The notes below the pieces were generated by a model. It searched no databases and was not told the origin of the DNA. It saw nothing but the letters and a program-made list of their open reading frames with translations. Source: Meghimatium bilineatum (taxonomy: Eukaryota; Mollusca; Gastropoda; Stylommatophora; Philomycidae). From it: a DNA stretch of 64,000 nucleotides. Positions 44,841 through 57,719 of the stretch are shown piece by piece. The stretch lies in the NCBI GenBank assembly GCA_034231615.1, contig CM067306.1, positions 43,200,761 to 43,264,760 on the forward strand, given 5' to 3'. Position 1 is the first letter of the stretch; every line of letters starts with the position of its first letter. A program made the position numbers and the translations under genes.

Positions 44841-47800
44841 TCCTATAGTACATTCAAGATATGTCTACCAGTATCTCCTATAGTACATTAAAGATATGTC
44901 TACCAGTATCACCTATAGTACATTCAAGATATGTCTACCAGTATCACCTATAGTACATTCAAGATATGTCTACCAGTATCACCTATAGTACATTCAAGAT
45001 ATGTCTACCAGTATCACCTATAGTACATTCAAGATATGTCTACCAGTATCACCTATAGTACATTCAAGATATGTCTACCAGTATCACCTATAGTACATTC
45101 AAGATATGTCTACCAGTATCTCCTATAGTACATTCAAGATATGTCAACCAGTATCTCCTATAGTACATTCAAGATATGTCTACCAGTATCTCCTATAGTA
45201 CATTCAAGATATGTCTACCAGTATCTTCTATAGTACATTCAAGATATGTCTACCAGTATCTCCTATAGTACATTCAAGATATGTCTACCAGTATCTCCTA
45301 TAGTACATTCAAGATATGTCTACCAGTATCTCCTATAGTACATTCAAGATATGTCAACCAGTATCTCCTATAGTACATTCAAGATATGTCTACCAGTATC
45401 ACCTATAGTACATTCAAGATATGTCTACCAGTATCACCTATAGTACATTCAAGATATGTCTACCAGTATCACCTATAGTACATTGAAGATATGTCTACCA
45501 GTATCACCTATAGTACATTCACGATATGTCTACCAGTATCTCCTATAGTACATTCAAGATATGTCTACCAGTATCACCTATAATACATTCAAGATATGTC
45601 TACCAGTATCACCTATAGTACATTCAAGATATGTCTACCAGTATCACCTATAGTACATTCAAGATATGTCTACCAGTATCACCTATAGTACATTCAAGTT
45701 ATGTCTACCAGTATCACCTATAGTACATTCAAGATATGTCTACCAGTATCACCTATAGTACATTCAAGATATGTCTACCAGTATCACCTATAGTACATTC
45801 AAGATATTTCTACCAGTATCACCTATAGTACATTCAAGATATGTCTACCAGTATCATCTATAGTACATTCAAGATATGTCTACCAGTATCACCTATAGTA
45901 CATTCAAGATATGTCTACCAGTATCACATATAGTACATTCAAGAAATGTCTACCAGTATCACCTATAGTACATTCAAGATATGTCTACCAGTATCACCTA
46001 TAGTACATTCAAGATATTTCTACCAGTATCACCTATAGTACATTCAAGATATGTCTACCAGTATCACCTATAGTACATTCAAGATATGTCTACCAGTATC
46101 ACCTATAGTACATTCAAGATATGTCTACCAGTATCACCTATAGTACATTCAAGATATGTCTACCAGTATCACCTATAGTACATTCAAGATATGTCTACCA
46201 GTATCACCTATAGTACATTCAAGTGATGTCTACCAGTATCACCTATAGTACATTCAAGGTATGTCTACCAGTATCACCTATAGTATATTCAAGATATGTC
46301 TACCAGTATCACATATAATACATTCAAGATATGTCTACCAGTATCACCTATAGTACGTTCAAGATATGTCTACCAGTATCACCTATAGTACGTTCAAGAT
46401 ATGTCTACCAGTATCACCTATAGTACATTCAAGATATGTCTACCAATATTACCTATAGTACATTCAAGATATGTCTACCAGTAACACCTATAGTACATTC
46501 AAGATATGTCTACCAGTATCACCTATAGTATATTCAAGATATGTCTACCAGTATCACCTATAGTACATTCAAGATATGTCTACCGGTATCACCTATAATA
46601 CATTCAAGATATGTCTACCAGTATCACCTATAGTACATTCAAGATAGGCCTATGTCTACCAGTATCACCTATAGTACATTCAAGATATGTCTACCAGTAT
46701 CACCTATAGTACATTCAAGATATGTCTACCAGTATCACCTATAGTACATTCAAGATATGTCTACCAGTATCACCTATAGTACATTCAAGATATGTCTACT
46801 AGTATCACCTATAGTACATTCAAGATATGTCTACCAGTATCACCTACAGTACATTCAAGATATGTCTACCAGTATCACCTATAGTACATTCAAAATATGT
46901 CTACCAGTATCACCTATATTACATTCAAGATATGTCTACAAGTATCACCTACAGTACATTCAAGATATGTCTACCAGTATCACCTACATTTCATTCAAGA
47001 TATGTTTACCAGTATCACCTATAGTACATTCAAGATATTTCTACCAGTATCACCTATAGTACATTCAAGATATGTCTACCAGTATCACCTATAGTACATT
47101 CAAGATATGTCTACCAGTATCACCTATAGTACATTCAAGATAGGCCTATGTCTACCAGTATCACCTATAGTACATTCAAGATATGTCTACCAGTATCACC
47201 TATAGTACATTCAAGATATGTCTACCAGTATCACCTATAGTACATTCAAGATATGTCTAGCATTATCACCTATAGTACATTCAAGATATTTCTACCAGTA
47301 TCACCTATAGTACATTCAAGATATGTCTACCAGTATCACCTATAGTACATTAAAGATATGTCTACCAGTATCACCTATAGTACATTCAAGATATGTCTAC
47401 CAGTATCACCTATAGTGCATTCAAGATATGTCTACCAGTATCACCTATAGTACATTCAAGATATGTCTACCAGTATCACCTATAATACATTCAAGATATG
47501 TCTACCAGTATCACCTATAGTACATTCAAGATAGGCCTATGTCTACCAGTATCACCTATAGTACATTCAAGATATGTCTACCAGTATCACCTATAGTACA
47601 TTCAAGATATGTCTACCAGTATCACCTATAGTACATTCAAGATATGTCTACCAGTATCACCTATAGTACATTCAAGATATGTCTACCAGTATCACCTATA
47701 GTACATTCAAGATATGTCTACCAGTATCACCTATAGTACATTCAAGATATGTCTACCAGTATCACCTATAGTACATTCAAGATATGTCTACCAGTATCAC

Positions 47801-50115
47801 CTATAGTGCATTCAAGATATGTCTACCAGTATCACCTATAGTACATTCAAGATATGTCTACCAGTATCACCTATAATACATTCAAGATATGTCTACCAGT
47901 ATCACCTATAGTACATTCAAGATAGGCCTATGTCTACCAGTATCACCTATAGTACATTCAAGATATGTCTACCAGTATCACCTATAGTACATTCAAGATA
48001 TGTCTACCAGTATCACCTATAGTACATTCAAGATATGTCTACCAGTATCACCTATAGTACATTCAAGATATGTCTACCAGTATCACCTATAGTACATTCA
48101 AGATATGTCTACCAGTATCACCTATAGTACATTCAAGATATGTCTACCAGTATCACCTATAGTACATTCAAGATATGTCTACCAGTATCACCTATAGTAC
48201 ACTCAAGATAGGCCTATGTCTACCAGTATCACCTATAGTACATTCAAGATATGTCTACCAGTATCACCTATAGTACATTCAAGATATGTCTACCAGTATC
48301 ACCTATAGTACATTCAAGATATGTCTAGCATTATCACCTATAGTACATTCAAGATATTTCTACCAGTATCACCTATAGTACATTCAAGATATGTCTACCA
48401 GTATCACCTATAGTACATTAAAGATATGTCTACCAGTATCACCTATAGTACATTCAAGATATGTCTACCAGTATCACCTATAGTGCATTCAAGATATGTC
48501 TACCAGTATCACCTATAGTACATTCAAGATATGTCTACCAGTATCACCTATAATACATTCAAGATATGTCTACCAGTATCACCTATAGTACATTCAAGAT
48601 AGGCCTATGTCTACCAGTATCACCTATAGTACATTCAAGATATGTCTACCAGTATCACCTATAGTACATTCAAGATATGTCTACCAGTATCACCTATAGT
48701 ACATTCAAGATATGTCTACCAGTATCACCTATAGTACATTCAAGATATGTCTACCAGTATCACCTATAGTACATTCAAGATATGTCTACCAGTATCACCT
48801 ATAGTACATTCAAGATATGTCTACCAGTATCACCTATAGTACATTCAAGATATGTCTACCAGTATCACCTATAGTACATTCAAGATATGTCTACCAGTAT
48901 CACCTATAGTACATTCAAGATATGTCTACCAGTATCACCTATAGTACATTCAAGATATGTCTACCAGTATCACCTATAGTACATTCAAGATATGTCTACC
49001 AGTATCACCTATAGTGCATTCAAGATATGTCTACCAGTATCACCTATAGTACATTCAAGATATGTCTACCAGTATCACCTATAATACATTCAAGATATGT
49101 CTACCAGTATCACCTATAGTACATTCAAGATAGGCCTATGTCTACCAGTATCACCTATAGTACATTCAAGATATGTCTACCAGTATCACCTATAGTACAT
49201 TCAAGATATGTCTACCAGTATCACCTATAGTACATTCAAGATATGTCTACCAGTATCACCTATAGTACATTCAAGATATGTCTACCAGTATCACCTATAG
49301 TACATTCAAGATATGTCTACCAGTATCACCTATAGTACATTCAAGATATGTCTACCAGTATCACCTATAGTACATTCAAGATATGTCTACCAGTATCACC
49401 TATAGTACATTCAAGATAGGCCTATGTCTACCAGTATCACCTATAGTACATTCAAGATATGTCTACCAGTATCACCTATAGTACATTCAAGATATGTCTA
49501 GCATTATCACCTATAGTACATTCAAGATATTTCTACCAGTATCACCTATAGTACATTCAAGATATGTCTACCAGTATCACCTATAGTACATTAAAGATAT
49601 GTCTACCAGTATCACCTATAGTACATTCAAGATCTGTCTACCAGTATCACCTATAGTGCATTCAAGATATGTCTACCAGTATCACCTATAGTACATTCAA
49701 GATATGTCTACCAGTATCACCTATAATACATTCAAGATATGTCTACCAGTATCACCTATAGTACATTCAAGATAGGCCTATGTCTACCAGTATCACCTAT
49801 AGTACATTCAAGATATGTCTACCAGTATCACCTATAGTACATTCAAGATATGTCTACCAGTATCACCTATAGTACATTCAAGATATGTCTACCAGTATCA
49901 CCTATAGTACATTCAAGATATGTCTACCAGTATCACCTATAGTACATTCAAGATATTTCTACCAGTATCACCTATAGTACATTCAAGATATGTCTACCAG
50001 TATCACCTATAGTACATTCAAGATATGTCTACCAGTATCACCTATAGTACATTCAAGATATGCCTATGTCTACCAGTATCACCTATAGTACATTCAAGAT
50101 ATGTCTACCAGTATC
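44841..50115. repeat. Giant 35-bp minisatellite, about 150 copies, with higher-order structure
   Basis: The unit is cagtatcacctatagtacat plus tcaagatatgtctac. The left third mixes tctcctatag and tcacctatag units. From 46645 rightwards a 41-bp variant with a 6-base insertion (gataggcctatgtc) recurs, with its ggcc at 46647, 47143, 47534, 47925, 48211, 48602, 49133, 49419 and 49775, and a changed form near 50062. Other marker variants (tagtgcattc, cctataatac, gtctagcatt, gatatttct, acattaaag) recur at fixed places before or after it. Short open frames near 46757-47094 are repeat products. Confidence 0.98.
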
Positions 50116-50167
50116 ATGGGCAAATGATTAATATAAATATGAAGCATCGATAAGTTATAGACAAATA

Positions 50168-50176
50168 ATACGATAG
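50168..50176. repeat. Left target duplication of SINE
   Basis: The 9-mer atacgatag is repeated exactly at 50451-50459. Confidence 0.85.
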
Positions 50177-50450
50177 TTCACCCGGATGTTGTCGGGGTCC
50201 GAAAGGGGAGCAAAGAATAGCAACACTGTTTACCTTCCACGCATGTCCTAAAAGTCGACTAAGGAGGTTATGGGATGGAGTTGGCTGTCCCATTCCATAT
50301 AGGGCCAGTTACCCAAAGCCATGCTGAAGTCGGATGTGTAGGTCGAACGGCGCAGATGTCGCAGCAATGCTGTAAACCATGACACAACGAATTCCGTTCT
50401 TCAGACTACATCCTGCTAATCTGCAGGATTTTTGAGAACGAATGCAGAAG
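50177..50450 (+). mobile_element. Complete 274-bp SINE-like element
   Basis: Bounded by exact 9-bp duplications. It starts ttcacccggatgttgtcggg, has the internal blocks ggagttggctgtcccattc, ggtcgaacggcgcagatgtc and ctacatcctgctaatctgca, and ends gagaacgaatgcagaag. No open frame. Two further copies are recognised at 10610-13271 (split) and 30966-31131. The short GAAG end resembles the GAA tails of LINEs at 4710, 10203 and 43989, which suggests it borrows the machinery of such a LINE. No clear Pol III A and B boxes are visible, so a tRNA or 5S origin is not shown. Confidence 0.85.
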
Positions 50451-50459
50451 ATACGATAG
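50451..50459. repeat. Right target duplication of SINE
   Basis: Exact repeat of 50168-50176. Confidence 0.85.
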
Positions 50460-50919
50460 CTGGCAGAATGTGAACTAAATTCATTCATTTGACACGTATT
50501 TGTTTTACAACTTACGCCAACTCTCGATAGAGATCAAATCGTAGTGCGAGGGGAAACTAACAAAGAAAGAAACATGTCACACTATGATAGCCGTATCGTG
50601 CAGACATCTGGAACAGTCAAAGGTCAAACACGATTCATATGACAAGGGGACACATGATCTAATCTAGGTGTGCTGCGCTGCTACCATAGTTACGGAATAT
50701 GGATCAATGATACGAAGGCTCAGAAACACAGGTGAACACGGTACAACATATTCTTCCGTGCCTGAGCTGTAGAAACCATTCCAGTTATGCCTCTTCACAT
50801 CGACCAATCTGTATTATTTTTACTCAAGGTGTATCAACTTGCAATCATTCGATTTCTTTCTCGTTCTCCAGCAGTGGTCAGACGATGCTGATATATATAT
50901 TTCATTCATTAACTTCACT
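50460..50919. other. Intergenic, no gene
   Basis: No recognisable element; an 83-codon frame at 50732-50983 runs into repeat units and has no motif. Confidence 0.5.
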
Positions 50920-51021
50920 TTCTTATATTGCACATAACCCTAACACAGCAATCAAGGTTGTATTTCTGTTATATTGCGCATAACCCTAACACAGCAATCA
51001 AGGCTGCACATGTACATTGTA
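50920..51021. repeat. Outlying units of the 46-bp minisatellite
   Basis: Two degenerate units (ttatattgcacataacccta, acacagcaatcaagg) of the array that resumes at 51899, on the other side of a LINE insertion. Confidence 0.8.
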
Positions 51022-51030
51022 CATATTGGA

Positions 51031-51889
51031 TACACACATGTACTGGCAATACGTTTGTATATCCCGAAAGCATTCTATCGCAAATTGTGACAATGAAAGA
51101 GGATGGATGTTGTCCTGCGTATTGCTCGCGCCAGTGTGGCATTCAAGAGTTTTCGTGCCAACGTCTGGATCAGGAGTGGTCTCAGTTTGACAGCAAAGTT
51201 GGACGTGCACCGCGCAGTGGTTCTACCAACACTCCTTTATGCTACGTTAATCCTGGACTGTCTATGCGAGACACGCTTGATAGCTTAACTCTTTCCACCT
51301 TCGGTGCCTAAGAAACCTCATGGCAGTACGTTCGCAGGATCGAGTTCCAGACACGGAAATGCTTCAAAAGTACGTATGAAAAGCATCCATGCTCTTCTGA
51401 TTAGGTCCCAACAACGTTGGACTGGCCACATCGTATGTATGCCAGAGAAAGCGCCTTCCAAAGAGATTATTCTATGAGGGGCTGTGCGATGGTAAACGTT
51501 CAAGCTGAGGGCAGAAAACACGTTTTAAAGATTACATAAGAAATTCTTTCAAACACTTTGCAGCGATCCTAGCTCCTGTGAGACTAAATCCCTTGATCGC
51601 TCACCTTGGCACCCACAGATAAATTTTAAATTTGAAAAAGAAAGAACACTGCAGGCAATTTACAAGCACCAGAAGCGGAAGTACAAATCCGAAAACTCTC
51701 CTACCCCGAACCATCTACACTCCTGCATGCACTGCAACAGATCTTTCCTGACACTAATCGGACACATCGGGCATCTACGAACTCACAAACACAATTAGAC
51801 AACCACAAATGTTTTTTTTTACTTGCTCATCACATTTATTGTTTTTCATGCCACGCTTATCTCCGTTTGCGAGGGAGAAACAGCATCAT
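51031..51889 (+). mobile_element. LINE 3' fragment with C-terminal C2H2 zinc finger, inserted in a minisatellite
   Basis: The 9-mer catattgga borders the block at 51022-51030 and 51890-51898. Frames within it read NTFVYPESILSQIVTM, RIARASVAFKSFRANVW, LDVHRAVVLPTLLYA (RT thumb), then FHLRCLRNLMAVRSQDRVPD, DGKRSS and FKDYIRNS. Near 51722-51795 comes SCMHCNRSFLTLIGHIGHL followed by RTH, a C-x2-C-x12-H-x3-H zinc finger, and a TAG at 51796-51798. The end is a (CAT)n tail at about 51881-51891. Several frameshifts make it inactive. A terminal zinc finger of this kind is a feature of one widespread animal LINE group with this thumb sequence. Confidence 0.87.
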
Positions 51890-51898
51890 CATATTGGA

Positions 51899-54030
51899 CA
51901 TACACCCTAATATAACAGCCAAGGTTGCCCTTTCTTATATTGGTATAGACCCTAATAAAACAACCAAGGAAGTACTGTCTTGTATTGGACATACACAATA
52001 ATACAACAACAAAGGAAGTACTTTCTTATATTGGACATACACAAAAATACAACAACAAAGGAAGTACTGTCTTTTATTGAACATACACAATAATACAACA
52101 ACCAAGGAAGTACTGTCTTTTATTGAACATACACAATAATACAACAACCAAGGAAGTACTTTCTTATATTGGACATACACAAAAATACAACAACCAAGGA
52201 AGTACTGTCTTTTATTGAACATACATAATAATACAACAACAAAGGAAGTACTGTCTTTTATTGAACATACACAATAATACAACAACCAAGGAAGTACTGT
52301 CTTATATTGAACATACACAATAATACAACAACCAAGGAAGTACTGTCTTTTATTGAACATACACAATAATACAACAACCAAGGAAGTACTGTCTTATATT
52401 GGACATACACAATAATATAACAACCAAGGAAGTACTGTCTTATATTGGACATACACAATAATACAACAATCAAGGAAGTACTGTCTTATATTGAACATAC
52501 ACAAAACGACAACAACCAATGAAGTACTGTCTTATAATGAACATACACAAAAATACAACAACCAAGGAAATACTGTCTTATATTGAACATAACACAATAA
52601 TACAACAACAAAGGAAGTACTGTCTTGTATTGGACATACACAATAATACAAAAACCAAGGAAGTACTTTCTTATATTGAACATACACAATAATACAACAA
52701 CCAAGGAAGTACTGTCTTTTATTGAACATACACAATAATACAACAACCAAGGAAGTACTGTCTTATATTGGACATACACAATAATATAACAACCAAGGAA
52801 GTACTGTCTTATATTGGACATACACAATAATACAACAATCAAGGAAGTACTGTCTTATATTGAACATACACAAAACGACAACAACCAATGAAGTACTGTC
52901 TTATAATGAACATACACAAAAATACAACAACCAAGGAAATACTGTCTTATATTGAACATAACACAATAATACAACAACAAAGGAAGTACTGTCTTGTATT
53001 GGACATACACAATAATACAAAAACCAAGGAAGTACTTTCTTATATTGGACATACACAATAATACAACAACCAAGGAAGTACTGTCTTTTATTGGACATAC
53101 ACAATAATACAACAACCAAGGAAGTACTGTCTTATATTGAACATAACACAATAATACAACACCAAAGGAAGTACTGTCTTGTATTGGACATACACAATAA
53201 TACAACAACCAAGGAAGTACTTTCTTATATTGGACATACACAAAAATACAACAACCAAGGAAGTACTGTCTTTTATTGAACATACACAATAATACAACAA
53301 CCAAAGAAGTACTGTCTTTTATTGAACATACACAATAATACAACAACCAAGGAAGCACTGTCTTATATTGGACATACACAATAATACAACAACCAAGGAA
53401 GTACTGTCTTATATTGGACATACACAATAATACAACAATCAAGGAAGTACTGTCTTATATTGAACATACACAAAACGACAACAACCAATGAAGTACTGTC
53501 TTATATTGAACATACACAAAAATACAACAACCAAGGAAGTACTGTCTTTTATTGAACATACACAATAATACAACAACCAAGGAAGTACTGTCTTTTATTG
53601 AACATACACAATAATACAACAATCAAGGAAGTACTGTTTTATATTGGACATACACACAAATACAACAACCAAGGAAGTACTGTCTTTTATTGAACATACA
53701 CAATAATACAACAATCAAGGAAGTACTGTCTTATATTGAACGTGCACAAAACGACAACAACCAATGAAGTACTGTCTTATATTGGAGATACACAATAATA
53801 CAACAACCAAGGAAGTACTGTCTTATATTGGAGATACACAATAATACAACAACCAAGGAAGTACTGTCTTATATTGAACGTGCACAAAACGACAACAACC
53901 AAGGAAATACTGTCTTATGTTGGACATACACAAAAAAACAACAACCAAGTTAGTACTATCTTTTATTGAGCATACACAATAATACAACAACCAAGGAAGT
54001 ACTAACTTGTAATGGACTACCCTAAAACAA
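51899..54030. repeat. 46-bp minisatellite, about 46 copies
   Basis: Unit: acacaataatacaacaacca plus aggaagtactgtcttttatt and gaacat. A block of eight units beginning cttatattgaacatacacaa at 52485 is repeated at 52854 (offset 369) with the same marker variants (aaaacgacaacaaccaatg, ggaaatactg, cataacacaat). The unit has no minus-strand stop in any frame, so open frames up to 195 codons arise (51935-53442 minus). They are not genes. Confidence 0.97.
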
Positions 54031-54144
54031 CCTAGGCAATATTTTCTGAATGCCCCGTGTAATTAATGATCAATGGTGCTACAACAATGCAGTATATCAA
54101 ACGTACTCACAAAATTCATACAACTAAATTATTTACCCAGGGCT

Positions 54145-55033
54145 ACAAATAAGTGCCCACTCACTTGCACACATCCTTGCATATTTCACTGACTCACACA
54201 CATTCTTGCATATTTGCACTGGCTCACACACATACTTGCAACTTTCACTGACTCCCATATATCCATGCATATTGCCACTCACTCTCAAATATCCTTGCAT
54301 ATTAGCACAGACTCCGTATATCCTTGCTCCTTGCATATTTGAACTAACTCACAAACATCCTTGCATATTTGAACTAACTCACAAACATCCTTGCATATGT
54401 GCACTTACTCACTCACATCCTTACATATTTGCACTGATTCACACACATCTTAGTATATTTGCACTTACTTTTAAACATCCTTGCATATTTGCACTAACTC
54501 TCAAACATCCATGCATGTTTTTACAGACTCACACACTTCCTTACATACGTGCATTGACTCACACACACTCTACCATATTTACACTGGCTTACACACAACC
54601 TTGCATATTTGCACTCACTAGCACACAACCTTGCATATTTGCACTCACTAGCACACAACCTTGCATATTTGCACTGACTCATACACATTCATGCATATTT
54701 CCATTCACATTCACACATCCTTGTATATGTGCACTCATACACATCCTTGTATATGTGCACTCATACACATCCTTGTATATGTGCACTCGTATACATCCTC
54801 GCATGTTTCCACTCACACACATCCTTATACATTTGCACTGACTCACACACATCCTTGCATAATTGCACTAGTTCACACACATTATTGCATAATTGCACTA
54901 GTTCACACACATCCTTGCATAATTGCACTAGTTCACACACATTATTGCATAATTGCACTAGTTCACACACATTATTGCATAATTGCACTAGTTCACACAC
55001 ATCCTTGCTTTTTTTCATTCACTCATAAGCTCA
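54145..55033. repeat. 30-bp minisatellite, about 29 copies
   Basis: Unit: ccttgcatatttgcactaac plus tcacacacat. The right part (54840-55010) is made of a variant with ttgcataattgcactagttc. Open frames of 60-211 codons are due to the 10-codon period. Confidence 0.96.
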
Positions 55034-55159
55034 TGTAGATATCGTTCTAGAATTAGTATTATGATTAGCGGGCTGTGGTGGAGAGTTAGTGAAGCAGTTT
55101 AATAATTTCAACTTCAAACAAAATAATGGTCGTGGTTTGAATGCTGCTGAGGTCTATCC
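55034..55159. other. Possible tRNA-like SINE remnant
   Basis: 55066-55140 contains gctgtggtggagagttagtg (A-box-like) and gtcgtggtttgaatgctgc (B-box-like). No cloverleaf. Low confidence. Confidence 0.25.
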
Positions 55160-55171
55160 GTTTCACATAAT

Positions 55172-55329
55172 CATCATCAAGTGGCATATTCTTTCCAGAA
55201 CTTAGTCTTTCCTATGGATTTCTTGAATTCTCCGCGGTCTTGAGCAAGTTGTCCTACATCTTCCAGTGACATGCGCAGGCATTGTTGAATGTCTTTTGTC
55301 CAACGGCGTCTTGGTCGGCCTTTGCCCCT
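55172..55329 (-). mobile_element. 158-bp LINE 3' fragment with 12-bp target duplication
   Basis: The 12-mer gtttcacataat borders it at 55160-55171 and 55330-55341. The minus strand reads GRPRRRWTKDIQQCLRMSLE, DVGQLAQDRGEFKKSI and KTKFWKEYAT, then TGA and a (TGA)n tail. It is an extremely 5'-truncated copy whose coding frame is still open. The related and longer remnant is at 57720-58480, which ends LKEYVT. Confidence 0.92.
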
Positions 55330-55341
55330 GTTTCACATAAT

Positions 55342-55642
55342 GCTGGTAATATTACTGAAACTTGAAAACTGTTTCTAATAATTCAACAAACGCCGAAAAT
55401 CATTGTCGAATACACGATATGTCATCCATAGTTTGTCGGTATCAGTAGCAGAGTGGTTAGTGCGATAGTGAAATAGCTCCGACTCGTTTGAACTTGGATA
55501 CGATTTCGAAACATGAACTAGTTCAAGAAATGTTACGTAACACTTTCAAAGCTAATGAAATATATAGTGATGATTGAACATTCAATTACACTTTAAAAAC
55601 AATAGCATATAAATGACATGTTCCAGATATATCATAAATAGA
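55342..55642. other. Intergenic, possible tRNA-like stretch
   Basis: 55449-55505 has gcagagtggttagtgcgat (A-box-like) and acgatttcgaaac (B-box-like) but no foldable tRNA. Confidence 0.3.
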
Positions 55643-55990
55643 TTGTTTAGTCTATGCGACCAGCACATTTGTTAGATTGTTTAGTCTATGGGACCAGCAC
55701 ATTTGTTAGATTGTTTAGTCTATGCGACCAGCACATTTGTTAGATTGTTTAGTCTATGCGACCAGCACATTTGTTAGATTGTTTAGTCTATGCGACCAGC
55801 AAATTTGTTAGATTGTTTAGTCTATGCGACCAGCACATTTGTTAGATTGTTTAGTCTATGCGACCAGCACATTTGTTAGATTGTTTAGTCTATGGGACCA
55901 GCACATTTGTTAGATTGTTTAGTCTATGCGACCAGCACATTTGTTAGATTGTTTAGTCTATGCGACCAGCACATTTGTTAGATTGTGTCC
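55643..55990. repeat. 34-bp minisatellite, ten copies
   Basis: Nearly identical units of ttagattgtttagtctatgc plus gaccagcacatttg, differing at one position (atgcgacc or atgggacc). The high identity implies recent amplification. Confidence 0.97.
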
Positions 55991-57719
55991 TGTAAGATTC
56001 TATTGATTATTCTGATCAGATTGATGAGGCGGTGAAAGCTGAACACATGTAACCAGATATGATCATCTCCGTTATGATTATTGGAAATATTCCAGAACGT
56101 GACGGTTAGAGTGAAAACATGAATAGCATTCCAGCTGGTTTCAAATATTTGATTATGTTATTGATTCAGTGGATACTGCTGGCACTGTTTATTGTTCAGA
56201 AGTTGTTCCATTTCATCAAACGATGATACTCGATTTTTTTAGTATGAAATGTACCCGAGTGAGGGAAGCAGGGTGACTTAGTTTAAAGAGTAACAAGGAG
56301 GTGGGAGAAGAATTATACGGAGAGGAGGATTCTTATGAAAAGACCAATAAAGGAGATAGGAAATTGGGGTAAAAACGATATTATTTTGGTATTGTAAGAT
56401 ATTAGAGCATCACAGTGTGTTGTGGGTGAGCCATGTGCGTTGTATTCACTAAGACGGGTTTTTAAACAAGTAAATCTTGATAAAGGTCTTTTGATCGAAA
56501 TATCGATCGATTTTATTTCTCTCTTTGCACTTACACATACATTTCCGTTATCAGTTGCTTTCACTATTCACCTATCGGAATAAGTTTTGACGATAAATGT
56601 TTGACAGTAGTGTATGACAGTAATGTATGACAGCAATATATTGCAGTGATATATTAAATGCAGTTACGCATGTGAGTAGCTTTGTTAGAAAAAAACAACA
56701 ACAAAATAGTGATGATACATTTAGATAAATAGATAAGATTAGAAGTGAACATAATTCACTATTACACACTAAATTATTGTCAGCTCTAGATGATGAGTAT
56801 CTATATTACGTATATTAACAAATGTCATAGATACATTTGAAGATGGAGGCAAGGGTTAATGATTCTTTGAAAAATAAAAGTTCCTCATTCGATTTCGTGA
56901 TACGTACGTTGGTAAACCCACGTTATGTTTTTGTTCTAGCAGTGCAGTCGCAATTGGAGGTGCGGGACAGTAATCTCCATACTTATATGTCGCTTACACA
57001 TAATGTTGGTTGAAACGCTTAAATTCTTGAATATGCGCAATCCTGATATTAACGATTCTAAGTGGGCATTTTATCCATCTTTCACGTTACCAGTAAAATA
57101 CAGGATTAAAGGATTATACATATCGCAATAAATACAGCCTACATTTGATAACCGTGAGTCTATGTCTTGCTAACAGTAAGCCATATAAATGTTACAATGT
57201 CGACGACTCGGATGTGTATGTAAGATACGCCAATGTCATCCTACATTAGCTATATTTATCATGCGAAATGAACATCCTGAGATTTACTTTGACGGGAAAA
57301 CATTAAGAAACACAACTAAAAATCTTAGTAAGCTATTTATGTGATCCAGTACATGTGACACGGTGAAGTAGTTTGATATCAGTAGAGGTCAATAGCTGAT
57401 GTCTGACAATCCTCATTCCCGGACATAATCTGTTTGAGTTAAAACTAAGAAATACTGTTAAAAAATGTCCAGACATTAAATGAAAGTAGCTAGGACATCG
57501 TAGAGTATGTTTATTTTACCAGTATATAATTACTAAACAGCGAGATGAGATCTAACATTTTATTATATTGTTTCAGATGAAGATCTGAGATCGAAACGTC
57601 ACACGTTTTCGCATGTATTAATTTTAGTAAAATTAATTATAATTAATTATATAAATAAAAGTAAAGTATAATTTAGCATATTTTTTATTAGGTGTTGGTA
57701 TTTGTAACACATGTTAACC
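55991..57719. other. Apparently single-copy AT-rich DNA
   Basis: No supported gene. Short minus frames at 56313-56564 and 56572-56769 have no motif. Motifs of the gatcgaaacg type occur at about 56485 and 57590. Confidence 0.5.

Noticed and set aside
51935..53442. Long minus-strand open frames with YCVCSIKDST-like repeats that look like membrane proteins
   Set aside because: The 46-bp repeat has no stop in any minus frame, so frames run through all phases. The hydrophobic look comes from the AT-rich unit.
54206..54841. 211-codon His/Thr-rich open frame
   Set aside because: Result of a 30-bp (10-codon) minisatellite; both strands are open.
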